From NCBI RefSeq assembly GCF_014694315.1, contig NZ_JAAOXD010000009.1, forward strand, positions 159,622 through 223,621: a stretch of DNA of 64,000 nucleotides, given 5' to 3'. The notes beneath the pieces are model-generated. The model ran no database searches. It worked only from the letters and a program-made list of their open reading frames with translations, and was not told where the DNA came from. Shown piece after piece: positions 34,257 through 43,615 of the stretch. The stretch is from Arthrobacter ipis. GTDB lineage: Bacteria > Actinomycetota > Actinomycetes > Actinomycetales > Micrococcaceae. Position 1 is the first letter of the stretch. Each line of letters begins with the position of its first letter. The position numbers and the translations under genes were made by a program.

Positions 34257-34666
34257 CCGACAATACGATCCGCCTCACGCGGCATTTTCCGCACCCACCC
34301 GAGGCCGTATGGAAGGCGCTTACAACGCCGGACCTGCTCGCCCGCTGGTGGGCGCCGGGCGATATCGCCCCTGCCGCCGGCCACCGCTTCACCCTGGACA
34401 TGGGCGCTTGGGGGCAGCAGCAGTGCGAAGTCCTCAGTGTCGACCCAGGCACCTCGATCAGCTTCCTTTTCGCAGAGGGCGGCCTGAACACCATCATCAC
34501 GTGGGCGCTTGAAACTGTTCAGGACGGAACAGTCCTCCACCTCGAGCACGCCGGCTTCAACCTCGACACTCCGATGGGCCAGCAGGCCTTCGAGGGCATG
34601 GGCAACGGCTGGCCGGGCGTGCTGTCCCGGATCGACGACGTCCTCGTCGACGCAGCGCGGGCGTAG
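34253..34666 (+). CDS. AHSA1-like SRPBCC protein
   Basis: A 137-residue protein of the activator-of-Hsp90-homology (AHSA1) / SRPBCC group. The signature appears as LTRHFPHPPEAVWKALTTP, RWWAPGD and GWPGVLSRIDDVL. It is a ligand-binding fold rather than an Hsp90 partner in bacteria. The ATGA overlap with the ArsR repressor couples it to that gene, and a strong terminator follows at 34699. Confidence 0.85.
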   Translation: MTDNTIRLTRHFPHPPEAVWKALTTPDLLARWWAPGDIAPAAGHRFTLDMGAWGQQQCEVLSVDPGTSISFLFAEGGLNTIITWALETVQDGTVLHLEHAGFNLDTPMGQQAFEGMGNGWPGVLSRIDDVLVDAARA

Positions 34667-34698
34667 CGCCCGACGGACAAAATACAGACCGCAACATC

Positions 34699-34733
34699 AG
34701 GAAGGGCCGGCACCTCGAGTGCCGGCCCTTCCT
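34699..34733. terminator. Strong hairpin after the ArsR operon
   Basis: A 15-base perfect stem (AGGAAGGGCCGGCAC at 34699-34713, complement 34719-34733) with the loop CTCGA. No clear T-tract follows. It separates the ArsR pair from the glyoxylate operon. Confidence 0.8.
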
Positions 34734-34825
34734 GCACTTCCGCGCGGCTCCAGAACTGCCGTCTCCGGCGTCGGCCATTCACCGTAACGCTCCCCTTGAC
34801 TCACCTGCCATCCCTTCCCTACACT

Positions 34826-34861
34826 TTTCATAAAGCAGAATCTAAATTCCACAAAGCGGAA
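34826..34861 (+). promoter_or_regulatory. Paired operator-like repeats upstream of hyi
   Basis: TTTCATAAAGCAGAA (34826-34840) and TTCCACAAAGCGGAA (34847-34861) match at 12 of 15 positions and lie 21 bases apart, two helical turns. The second has the TTCC-N7-GGAA symmetry typical of IclR-family operators, which commonly control allantoin/glyoxylate genes. hyi starts 61 bases further on. Confidence 0.55.
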
Positions 34862-34922
34862 ACGGCGTAGAGGCCGATAAGCAGGGAAGATAGATCAAAG
34901 CCCCTCCCCGGAAGGACCTACG

Positions 34923-35723
34923 ATGACGTACACAGTGAACTGCTCCATCCTCCTGACGGAGCTGCCCCTGCTCGAGCGCCCCGCAGCCGCGAAGGCGGCC
35001 GGTTTTGACGCCGTCGAGTTCTGGTGGCCCTTTGAGAGCTCAGTCCCTTCCGACGCCGAGACCACGGCTTTCGAGCGCGCCATCACCGACGCCGGCGTCC
35101 AGCTCTCCGGCCTGAACTTCAATGCCGGCAACATGCCCGGCGGCGACCGCGGCTTGGTCTCCTGGAAGGGACGCTGCTCCGAGTTCAAGGACAACATCGA
35201 CGTCGTCGCCGGCATCGGCGAACGCCTCGGCTGCACCGCTTTCAATGCCCTCTACGGCAACCGCCAGGAGGAATTCAGCCCGGAGGAGCAGGACGAACTG
35301 GGGGCCAAGAACCTGGCCGCGGCGGCTGAGGGCGTGGCCCGCGTCGGCGGCACAGTCCTCCTTGAACCCGTCAGCGGAGCACCGCGCTACCCCCTCCTCA
35401 AGGCCCAGGATGCGCTCGATGTGATCGCCCGGGTCAAGGCGGAATCCGGCGCCGAGAACATCAAACTGCTCGCGGACTTCTACCACTTGGCCGTCAACGG
35501 CGACGACGTCGCCGCGGTCATCGAAAACCACGCCAAGGACTTCGGCCACATCCAGATTGCCGACAACCCCGGCCGCGGGGCTCCCGGAACCGGCGAGCTT
35601 CCCCTCGGCGAGTGGATCGCCCGCAGCCGCGAACTCGGCTACGACGGCTACATCGGCCTCGAATACAAGGAACCACAGGAAACCGCCTTCAGCTGGGCGA
35701 TCCGCGAACACGCCGCCAGCTAG
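34923..35723 (+). CDS. hyi: Hydroxypyruvate isomerase
   Basis: A 266-residue TIM-barrel isomerase that interconverts hydroxypyruvate and tartronate semialdehyde. The barrel begins YTVNCSILLTELPLLERPAA. KAAGFDAVEFWWPF, a metal-binding Glu in TVLLEPVSG, and ADNPGRGAPGTGELP near the C-terminus are diagnostic of the Hyi group of xylose-isomerase-like proteins. ATG 34923 follows GGAAGGACCTACG. It heads the five-gene glyoxylate operon and has paired operator-like repeats upstream. Confidence 0.93.
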   Translation: MTYTVNCSILLTELPLLERPAAAKAAGFDAVEFWWPFESSVPSDAETTAFERAITDAGVQLSGLNFNAGNMPGGDRGLVSWKGRCSEFKDNIDVVAGIGERLGCTAFNALYGNRQEEFSPEEQDELGAKNLAAAAEGVARVGGTVLLEPVSGAPRYPLLKAQDALDVIARVKAESGAENIKLLADFYHLAVNGDDVAAVIENHAKDFGHIQIADNPGRGAPGTGELPLGEWIARSRELGYDGYIGLEYKEPQETAFSWAIREHAAS

Positions 35724-35814
35724 TCCCCGCCCCCTCCCCAACCTCGCAAGCTCGGCCGGGGACCCCTGCGGGCGTGGGCCCAACCATCACAAAGACTTCA
35801 GAAAGAGAACCATC

Positions 35815-36693
35815 ATGAGCAACGTTGCAGTCATCGGACTCGGAATCATGGGCCTGCCCATGGCCATCAACCTCGTCAAGGCCGGCCACACCGTCACCGG
35901 CTTCAACCGCAGCCAGGACAAGATCGACAAGCTCGTCTCCGAAGGCGGCAAGGGCGCCTCCAGCATCGCGGACGCCGTCAAGGACGCCGACGTCGTCATC
36001 ACCATGGTGCCCGATTCCCCCGACGTCGAAGGTGTCGTCAGCGGCCCGGACGGCGTCTTCGCCAACGCCAAGAAGGGCACCCTCTGGATCGACGCGTCCA
36101 GCATCCGCCCCGATGTCGCCAAGCGCCTGTCCGACGACGCCACCGCAGCCGGCATCCGCCCCCTCGACGCCCCGGTCTCCGGCGGCGAACAGGGCGCCAT
36201 CGACGCCGTCCTGTCCATCATGGTCGGCGGCGACACGGCAGACTTCGAGGCAGCCCAGGACGTCCTGAACGCCGTCGGCAAGACCATCGTCCACGTCGGC
36301 CCCTCCGGCTCCGGCCAGACCGTCAAGGCTGCCAACCAGCTGATCGTCGCCGTCAACATTGAGGTCCTCGGTGAGGCCATCGCGTTCCTTGAGGCCTACG
36401 GCGTGGACACCGACGCCGCCCTCAAGGTCCTCGGCGGCGGCCTGGCCGGCTCCAAGGTCCTGGACCAGAAGGGCCAGAAGATGCTGGACCGCAACTTCGA
36501 CCCCGGCTTCCGCCTCGCCCTGCACCACAAGGACCTGGGCATCGTCACCTCCGCCGCCCGCGAAGCCAACGTCTCCATCCCGCTCGGCGCCGTCGTCGCC
36601 CAGCTCGTCGCCGCCACCGTCAACCAGGGCGACGGCGGCCTAGACCACTCGGGACTCTTCAAGCAGGTCCTCCAGCTCAGCGGCCGAAAGTAA
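35815..36693 (+). CDS. glxR: 2-hydroxy-3-oxopropionate (tartronate semialdehyde) reductase
   Basis: A 292-residue beta-hydroxyacid dehydrogenase that reduces tartronate semialdehyde to glycerate with NAD(P)H. The Rossmann motif is GLGIMGLPMAIN at residues 7-18. APVSGGEQGAIDA is the substrate-binding signature, and the catalytic Lys lies in KAANQLIVAVNIE. I start at ATG 35815 with AGAAAGAG upstream. It lies between hyi and gcl, matching the pathway order. Confidence 0.93.
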   Translation: MSNVAVIGLGIMGLPMAINLVKAGHTVTGFNRSQDKIDKLVSEGGKGASSIADAVKDADVVITMVPDSPDVEGVVSGPDGVFANAKKGTLWIDASSIRPDVAKRLSDDATAAGIRPLDAPVSGGEQGAIDAVLSIMVGGDTADFEAAQDVLNAVGKTIVHVGPSGSGQTVKAANQLIVAVNIEVLGEAIAFLEAYGVDTDAALKVLGGGLAGSKVLDQKGQKMLDRNFDPGFRLALHHKDLGIVTSAAREANVSIPLGAVVAQLVAATVNQGDGGLDHSGLFKQVLQLSGRK

Positions 36694-36701
36694 GGACTTC
36701 C

Positions 36702-36772
36702 GCTGATCGAGCCCGTCGAGATCAAGGGTTTCGACAGGCTCGACCAGCGGGGTTTCGACAAGCTCAACCAAC
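36702..36772. repeat. Dispersed repeat cluster (TCGACxAGCTCxACCA type)
   Basis: GCTGATCGAGCCCGTCGAGA (36702-36721) is an imperfect inverted copy of TTTCGACAGGCTCGACCAGC (36729-36748), and a third unit TTTCGACAAGCTCAACCAAC (36753-36772) repeats the second. Repeats of this TTTCGACAxGCTCxACCA form are, as I recall, common between genes in Micrococcaceae. It fills much of the glxR-gcl gap. Confidence 0.7.
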
Positions 36773-36840
36773 GCCCTCTTCAGGCCCCACACCGGGGCTT
36801 CCTTCAGCACACCCAAAAACAGACTTTTTAGGAGCACACC

Positions 36841-38619
<1,779 letters not shown>

Positions 38620-38674
38620 TCCTCTGCAGGACTAACAGTCAGCCGCACCGAAAAGTACCGAAGATAGGCAAGCA

Positions 38675-39880
38675 ATGCGCATCGTGATCGCGCCGGACAA
38701 GTTCAAGGGCTCACTCTCCGCCCCGGACGTGGCCCGGCACCTTGAAACCGGGCTGCGTTCCGCCACAGCGGGCCGCCCCGGCACCCTTGGACAAGAGGGC
38801 ACCCTTGAGGTACTGCGGATTCCCGTGGCCGACGGCGGCGAGGGCACCCTCGACGCCGCCGTCGGCTCCGGCTTCACCCGCCGGAGCGCCGTTGTCAGCG
38901 GCCCCACCGGGCAGCCACTGACGGCGGAATTCGCCGTCCGCGGCCGGGAAGCCGTGATAGAAATGGCCGCAGCTTCCGGCCTCGCGGTTTTGCCGAATTA
39001 CGACGGCGGGCGGCCCGGTTCCGGGACCGCCCGCACCGCCAGCAGCCTGGGAACCGGCGAACTGATCCGCGCGGCGCTCGACGCCGGCTGCCGGCAGATC
39101 ATCCTGGGCGTCGGCGGCAGCGCCAACACCGACGGCGGCGCCGGCGTCCTGCAGGGACTCGGCGCCCGGCTGCTCGACGCCGAAGGCGACGGACTGCCCC
39201 TCGGCGGCGCCGCCCTGGCGCACCTCGCGTCCATCGACTTCTCCGGCTTCGACACCCGGCTGGAGGAATCCCGCTTCATCCTGGCGAGCGACGTGGACAA
39301 CCCGCTGCTCGGGCCGGAAGGCGCGGCGGCCATCTTCGGGCCGCAGAAGGGCGCCACCGCCGCCGACGTCGGCGAGCTGGACGCCGCCCTGGCCAACTTC
39401 GTCCAGGTCCTCGCCGCGGAGATCGGGCCGCGGGCGGTCAAGGCCGCCAACGCCCCCGGCGCCGGAGCGGCCGGCGGCGTCGGCTATGCCGCCATCGCGG
39501 CACTGGCGGCATCGCGCCGCCCGGGCATCGACGTCGTGCTTGAATTCACCCGCCTGGCGGAACGGCTGGCCGGCGCAGACCTGGTGATTACCGGTGAAGG
39601 CAGCCTCGACGAACAGAGCCTGCTGGGCAAGACGCCCATGGGCGTTGCCCGGGCAGCCGCCGAAGCCGGTGTGCCGGTGCTCGCGGTCTGTGGCCGCACC
39701 ACCCTCTCGCCGGAACAGCAGCAGAGTTCAGGTTTCCGGCAGGTCTACCCTCTGACTGCGCTGGAAAGCAATGTAGAGATATGTATAGGTGAAGCAGGCC
39801 GACTGCTTGAAGAATTGGGTCAGCACATCGGCGTGCATCTGACCGACAGTGCAAACACGAAGGAGCCCCTGAATGTCTGA
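38675..39880 (+). CDS. glxK: Glycerate kinase
   Basis: A 401-residue kinase of the bacterial glycerate kinase family (GlxK, PF02595 type) that phosphorylates glycerate and feeds lower glycolysis. The signature IAPDKFKGSLSAPDVARHLE opens the protein. PVADGGEGTLDA, LGVGGSANTDGGAGVLQGLG and DLVITGEGSLDEQSLLGKTP follow in the usual order. The C-terminal region is as long as in the family. It overlaps allB by 8 bases. Confidence 0.93.
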   Translation: MRIVIAPDKFKGSLSAPDVARHLETGLRSATAGRPGTLGQEGTLEVLRIPVADGGEGTLDAAVGSGFTRRSAVVSGPTGQPLTAEFAVRGREAVIEMAAASGLAVLPNYDGGRPGSGTARTASSLGTGELIRAALDAGCRQIILGVGGSANTDGGAGVLQGLGARLLDAEGDGLPLGGAALAHLASIDFSGFDTRLEESRFILASDVDNPLLGPEGAAAIFGPQKGATAADVGELDAALANFVQVLAAEIGPRAVKAANAPGAGAAGGVGYAAIAALAASRRPGIDVVLEFTRLAERLAGADLVITGEGSLDEQSLLGKTPMGVARAAAEAGVPVLAVCGRTTLSPEQQQSSGFRQVYPLTALESNVEICIGEAGRLLEELGQHIGVHLTDSANTKEPLNV

Positions 39881-41216
39881 AGAACGCTTTGACCTGGTCA
39901 TCCGGGGCCGGCGCATCCTCACCACCGCCGGGATCGCGGCCCGTGAAGTGGGCGTGCGCGGCGGCAAGATCGTTGCTTTGGAACCGCTCGGCAACGGGCT
40001 GCAGGGCACCGAGGTGATTGAACTCGCCGACGACGAAACCCTGATCCCCGGCCTGGTGGACACCCATGTCCACGTCAACGAGCCCGGCCGCACCGAGTGG
40101 GAAGGCTTCGCCTCAGCCACCCGCGCCGCAGCCGCCGGCGGCGTGACCACCATCATCGACATGCCGCTGAACTCCATCCCGCCCACCACCAACGTGGACG
40201 GCCTCAAGCTCAAGCGCGAGGTGGCCGAGGACCAGGCCTTCGTGGACGTCGGGTTCTGGGGCGGCGCGATCCCCGGGAACAAGGCCGACCTGCGCCCGCT
40301 GCACGACGAGGGCGTCTTCGGCTTCAAGTGCTTCCTGCTGCACTCCGGCGTGGACGAGTTCCCGCACCTGGAAGCGGACGAAATGGAAGAGGACATGCGC
40401 GAGCTGAAGTCCTTCGACTCGCTCATGATCGTCCACGCCGAGGACTCGCACGCCATCGACCACGCGCCCCACCCCGGCGGCGCCCACTACTCCACCTTCC
40501 TGGCCTCCCGCCCCCGCGGCGCCGAGAACAAGGCCATCGCCGAGGTGATCGAGCGCGCCCGCTGGACCGGCGCCCGCGCCCACATCCTGCACCTCTCGTC
40601 GTCGGACGCGCTGCCCATGATCGCTTCGGCAAAGCGCGACGGCGTGCACCTCACCGTGGAGACCTGCCCGCACTACCTCACGCTCATGGCCGAGGAAATC
40701 CCCGACGGCGCCACCGCGTACAAGTGCTGCCCGCCCATCCGCGAGGCCTCCAACCGCGAGCTCCTCTGGCAGGGCCTGCAGGACGGCACCATCGACTGCA
40801 TCGTCTCCGACCACTCGCCGTCGACCCTGGACCTGAAGGACCTGGAAAACGGTGACTTCGCCGTGGCCTGGGGCGGTGTCTCCTCGCTGCAGCTGGGTTT
40901 GTCCCTGATCTGGACCGAGGCCCGGCACCGCGGCATTCCGCTGGAGCAGGTTGTCTCGTGGATGGCTGAGAAGCCTGCCAGCCTGGCCCGGCTCTCCAAC
41001 AAGGGCCAGCTGGCCCTGGGGTACGACGCCGACTTCTCCGTCTTCGCGCACGACGAGGCCTTCGTGGTGGACGTGTCCAAGCTCAAGCACAAGAACCCCA
41101 TCACCCCGTACGACGGCAAGGCACTCTCCGGCGTGGTCCGCCGCACGTACCTCCGCGGCAACGTCGTGGACGGCCAGAACCCCGGCGGCAAGCTGATCCG
41201 CCGCGGCGGCATCTGA
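39873..41216 (+). CDS. allB: Allantoinase
   Basis: A 447-residue cyclic amidohydrolase that opens allantoin to allantoate. The metal-binding HxH lies in VDTHVHVNEPGRTEWEGF, with the bridging Lys in FGFKCFLLHSGVDEFP. IVHAEDSHAID and DCIVSDHSPS supply the other ligands and the catalytic Asp. The pattern PGRTEWEGF is typical of allantoinase rather than dihydroorotase. Its place behind gcl and glxK means allantoin-derived glyoxylate would be used in the same operon, although no allantoate or ureidoglycolate genes are visible here. Confidence 0.93.
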   Translation: MSEERFDLVIRGRRILTTAGIAAREVGVRGGKIVALEPLGNGLQGTEVIELADDETLIPGLVDTHVHVNEPGRTEWEGFASATRAAAAGGVTTIIDMPLNSIPPTTNVDGLKLKREVAEDQAFVDVGFWGGAIPGNKADLRPLHDEGVFGFKCFLLHSGVDEFPHLEADEMEEDMRELKSFDSLMIVHAEDSHAIDHAPHPGGAHYSTFLASRPRGAENKAIAEVIERARWTGARAHILHLSSSDALPMIASAKRDGVHLTVETCPHYLTLMAEEIPDGATAYKCCPPIREASNRELLWQGLQDGTIDCIVSDHSPSTLDLKDLENGDFAVAWGGVSSLQLGLSLIWTEARHRGIPLEQVVSWMAEKPASLARLSNKGQLALGYDADFSVFAHDEAFVVDVSKLKHKNPITPYDGKALSGVVRRTYLRGNVVDGQNPGGKLIRRGGI

Positions 41217-41226
41217 GGACCGTGCC

Positions 41227-41955
41227 GTGGCTGTGCATGCCCACTCACCGCGCGGCACGTCGGCCCGTAGTTTCGCAAAGGCCCACGGCCTGGCCGTCTG
41301 GGTAGCTCCCCGCGAAGGCCAGGACGTCGATCCCGACATCCTGGCCCGGGCCGCCGAGCTGGTGCTGGCGCGGGCCCTTCAATTTGCTCCGGAGGCGGAA
41401 GTCCACTGGCCCGCCGCCGGAGCTGCAACTTCCGCCGCCGGGACGCACCCGGGCACGCCCCCAGGGGAGGGGGAACCTAACGGTGCGCCCGACGGCGGAA
41501 CTCCCGTGTCGCCGTCGTCCTCCCCGGAGGATTCCCCGCAACCGGACTCCTCGCAACAGGAACCAGCGGAACCGGAGTCCCCGGAAACGGACGACGGCGG
41601 CGCACCCCACCTCCCGCCGTCGGCCGGCCACGTCAGCCGGGTGGCCGTGGACCTTTCCCGGTCCGAAGTGCTGCTGGACGGCGAGCGGGTGCCCCTGACC
41701 GGCGTCGAGTTCAAGCTGCTGCGCTACCTCGTGGAACACTGCTCGCGGACCGTTGACCGGGAGGAGCTGCGGCTGTTCCTGGAGTCGTTCGACAGCCCCG
41801 GCGCAGCGACCCGGTCCATCGACGTCTACGTGGGGCGCGTGCGGCGGAAGCTGCGCGGCGGCCGGCACGCGATCGCCACGGTCCGCGGCGGCGGCTACCG
41901 CTTCATCTGCGGACCCGCAGCCACCGTGCGCGGCCCGGCGGAATACAGTATCTAG
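41227..41955 (+). CDS. Orphan OmpR-type winged-helix protein with Pro-rich linker
   Basis: A 242-residue protein starting at GTG 41227. Residues 1-60 form an unrecognised small N-terminal region, not a receiver domain. Residues 65-130 are a Pro/Ser/Glu linker (PEDSPQPDSSQQEPAEPES). Residues 137-232 are an OmpR/PhoB-type DNA-binding domain: PLTGVEFKLLRYLVEHCSRT, then AATRSIDVYVGRVRRKLRGG with the wing TVRGGGYRFI. It lies 10 bases after allB on the same strand, so it may be read with the glyoxylate operon and regulate it or its neighbours. Confidence 0.8.
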   Translation: MAVHAHSPRGTSARSFAKAHGLAVWVAPREGQDVDPDILARAAELVLARALQFAPEAEVHWPAAGAATSAAGTHPGTPPGEGEPNGAPDGGTPVSPSSSPEDSPQPDSSQQEPAEPESPETDDGGAPHLPPSAGHVSRVAVDLSRSEVLLDGERVPLTGVEFKLLRYLVEHCSRTVDREELRLFLESFDSPGAATRSIDVYVGRVRRKLRGGRHAIATVRGGGYRFICGPAATVRGPAEYSI

Positions 41956-41968
41956 GGCTGCTGTTATC

Positions 41969-41977
41969 CATATCAGT
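41969..41977. promoter_or_regulatory. ATATCAGT site upstream of bcp
   Basis: CATATCAGT (41969-41977) is followed 9 bases later by GATCAGTCATT. It shares ATATCAGT with the glyA/gntR operator (51561-51568) and the mscR upstream site (62621-62628). It could be part of a common regulon. Confidence 0.35.
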
Positions 41978-42039
41978 CCGATCAGTCATTGTGCTTGACC
42001 AGATTTTTCGCTCGACCCAGATCCATCAGAAGGAATGCC

Positions 42040-42519
42040 ATGAGCCCCAAACTGACCACCAAGCTCCAGCCCGGAACCCAGGCGCCCGACTTCACCCTGC
42101 AGGACGCAGAAGGCAAGCAGACCACGCTGGCCGACTACCGCGGCAAGAACGTCATCGTGTACTTCTACCCGGAAGCGGCCACCCCCGGCTGCACCACCGA
42201 GGCCTGCGACTTCCGCGACAACCTGGCCTCCTTCCAGGGCTCCGGCTACGCGGTGCTGGGCATCTCCCCCGACGCGCCGGAGAAACTGGCCAACTTCACG
42301 GGCGACTTCGGGCTCACCTTCCCGCTGCTGGCCGACGAGGACCACTCCGTTGCCCTGGCCTACGGCGCCTGGGGCGAGAAGCTCATCGACGGCGAAGTGC
42401 ACGAGGGCATCGTCCGCTCCACCGTGGTCCTGGATCCCGAAGGCAAGGTCACGCTGGCCCAGTACCAGGTCAAGGCGCAGGGCCACGTCCAGGCGCTCCG
42501 CGAACAGCTCGGCGTCTAA
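42040..42519 (+). CDS. bcp: Thiol peroxidase of the Bcp/AhpC peroxiredoxin family
   Basis: A 159-residue peroxiredoxin that reduces H2O2 and organic peroxides. QAPDFTLQDAEGKQTTLADY precedes the peroxidatic cysteine in YPEAATPGCTTEACDFRDN, which has both the TPGCT motif and a second Cys five residues on. ATG 42040 follows AGAAGGAATGCC. Genetically it converges on purU, the last gene of the sarcosine operon. Since sarcosine oxidase makes H2O2, a nearby peroxidase makes sense functionally, though the promoter is separate. Confidence 0.92.
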   Translation: MSPKLTTKLQPGTQAPDFTLQDAEGKQTTLADYRGKNVIVYFYPEAATPGCTTEACDFRDNLASFQGSGYAVLGISPDAPEKLANFTGDFGLTFPLLADEDHSVALAYGAWGEKLIDGEVHEGIVRSTVVLDPEGKVTLAQYQVKAQGHVQALREQLGV

Positions 42520-42537
42520 GCACGCTCTCTTCCCCCG

Positions 42538-42696
42538 GACGCGTCCTCACCTTTCGTCGCCTCACCCCAAACGCGTCCTCACCTAACGCAGCTTAAAACG
42601 AAACGCTCCTGCATGAACTGCAGGAGCGTTTCGGCTTAAGCGACAGGACGTGAGGACGCGTCCTGGTTTAAGCGACAGGACGTGAGGACGCGTCCC
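42538..42696. repeat. Intergenic repeat cluster around a strong hairpin
   Basis: GGACGCGTCCTCACC starts at 42538 and a second copy, AAACGCGTCCTCACC, at 42569. A perfect 15-base stem (CGAAACGCTCCTGCA at 42599-42613, complement 42619-42633) lies in the centre. Two inverted direct copies of TTAAGCGACAGGACGTGAGG and ACGCGTCC follow at 42636-42663 and 42667-42695. It ends 16 bases before the purU stop and probably terminates both bcp and the sox operon. Confidence 0.75.
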
Positions 42697-42711
42697 TACT
42701 TCAGGACCACG

Positions 42712-43611
42712 TTATTTCAGGACGACGGTGCGGTTGCCGTTCAGGATGATGCGGCCTTCGCAGTGCCAGCGGACGGCGTTGCTGAGCGCCTTGCACTCGG
42801 TGTCCCGGCCGGCGGCGACCAGATCATCGGGGCCGAAGGTGTGGTCCACCTCCACCACCTGCTGCGCAATGATCGGGCCCTCGTCGAGCTCCGCATTCAC
42901 GTAGTGCGCGGTGGCACCCACGGTCTTCACGCCGCGGGCATACGCCTGGTGGTACGGCTTGGCACCCTTGAACGACGGCAGGAAGGAGTGGTGGATGTTG
43001 ATCGCCTTGCCGTCCAGCTTCCGCGCCAGGTCGTCGCTGAGGACCTGCATGTAGCGTGCCAACACCACCAGCTCGACGTCGAGCTCGTCCACGATTTCCA
43101 GCAGCCGCGCCTCGGACTGCGGCTTGGTGGCCGCGGTGACGGGGACGTGGAAGAAGGGGATGTCGTGCCACTCGACTAGGGTCTGGTGGTCGGTGTGGTT
43201 GGACACCACGCCCACAACCTCGATGGGGAGCTCCCCCACCCGGGCCCTGAAGAGTAGGTCGTTGAGGCAGTGGCCGAACTTCGAGACCATGATCAGGACC
43301 TTGCGGCGGGACCCGTTCCGTTCCAGCCGCCACTTCATGTCGTACTTCTCCGCCACGGGAGCGAACCCGGCGCGCAGCTGCTCCAGCGTGGATTCGTTGC
43401 CGTCGGACGCGAAGTGCACGCGCATGAAGAAGTGGCCTTCGGACCGGTCGCCGAACTGTTTGTTGTCGATGATGTCGCAGCCGTACTCCAGCAGGAAGCC
43501 GGAGACAGCGTGCACGATGCCCGGGCCCTCGGGGCAGTCCAGGGTCAGGACGTGCTCGACGCCGCTGTTCGCCTGCCCGGAGGCGCGGTTCTCAGTTTGG
43601 ATAGCAGTCAT
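42712..43611 (-). CDS. purU: Formyltetrahydrofolate deformylase
   Basis: A 299-residue enzyme that hydrolyses 10-formyl-THF to formate and THF. The N-terminal ACT domain (about residues 18-100) reads VLTLDCPEGPGIVHAVSGFL. The formyl-hydrolase domain has the catalytic NIHHSFLPSFKGAKPYHQAY and GATAHYVNAELDEGPIIAQ with the essential His and Asp. I use ATG 43611, four bases after the sdaA stop; a TTG 15 bases upstream is the alternative. It is last in the glyA-sox operon and recycles THF from excess formyl units made by sarcosine demethylation. Confidence 0.93.
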   Translation of the reverse strand: MTAIQTENRASGQANSGVEHVLTLDCPEGPGIVHAVSGFLLEYGCDIIDNKQFGDRSEGHFFMRVHFASDGNESTLEQLRAGFAPVAEKYDMKWRLERNGSRRKVLIMVSKFGHCLNDLLFRARVGELPIEVVGVVSNHTDHQTLVEWHDIPFFHVPVTAATKPQSEARLLEIVDELDVELVVLARYMQVLSDDLARKLDGKAINIHHSFLPSFKGAKPYHQAYARGVKTVGATAHYVNAELDEGPIIAQQVVEVDHTFGPDDLVAAGRDTECKALSNAVRWHCEGRIILNGNRTVVLK

Positions 43612-43615
43612 GGTT

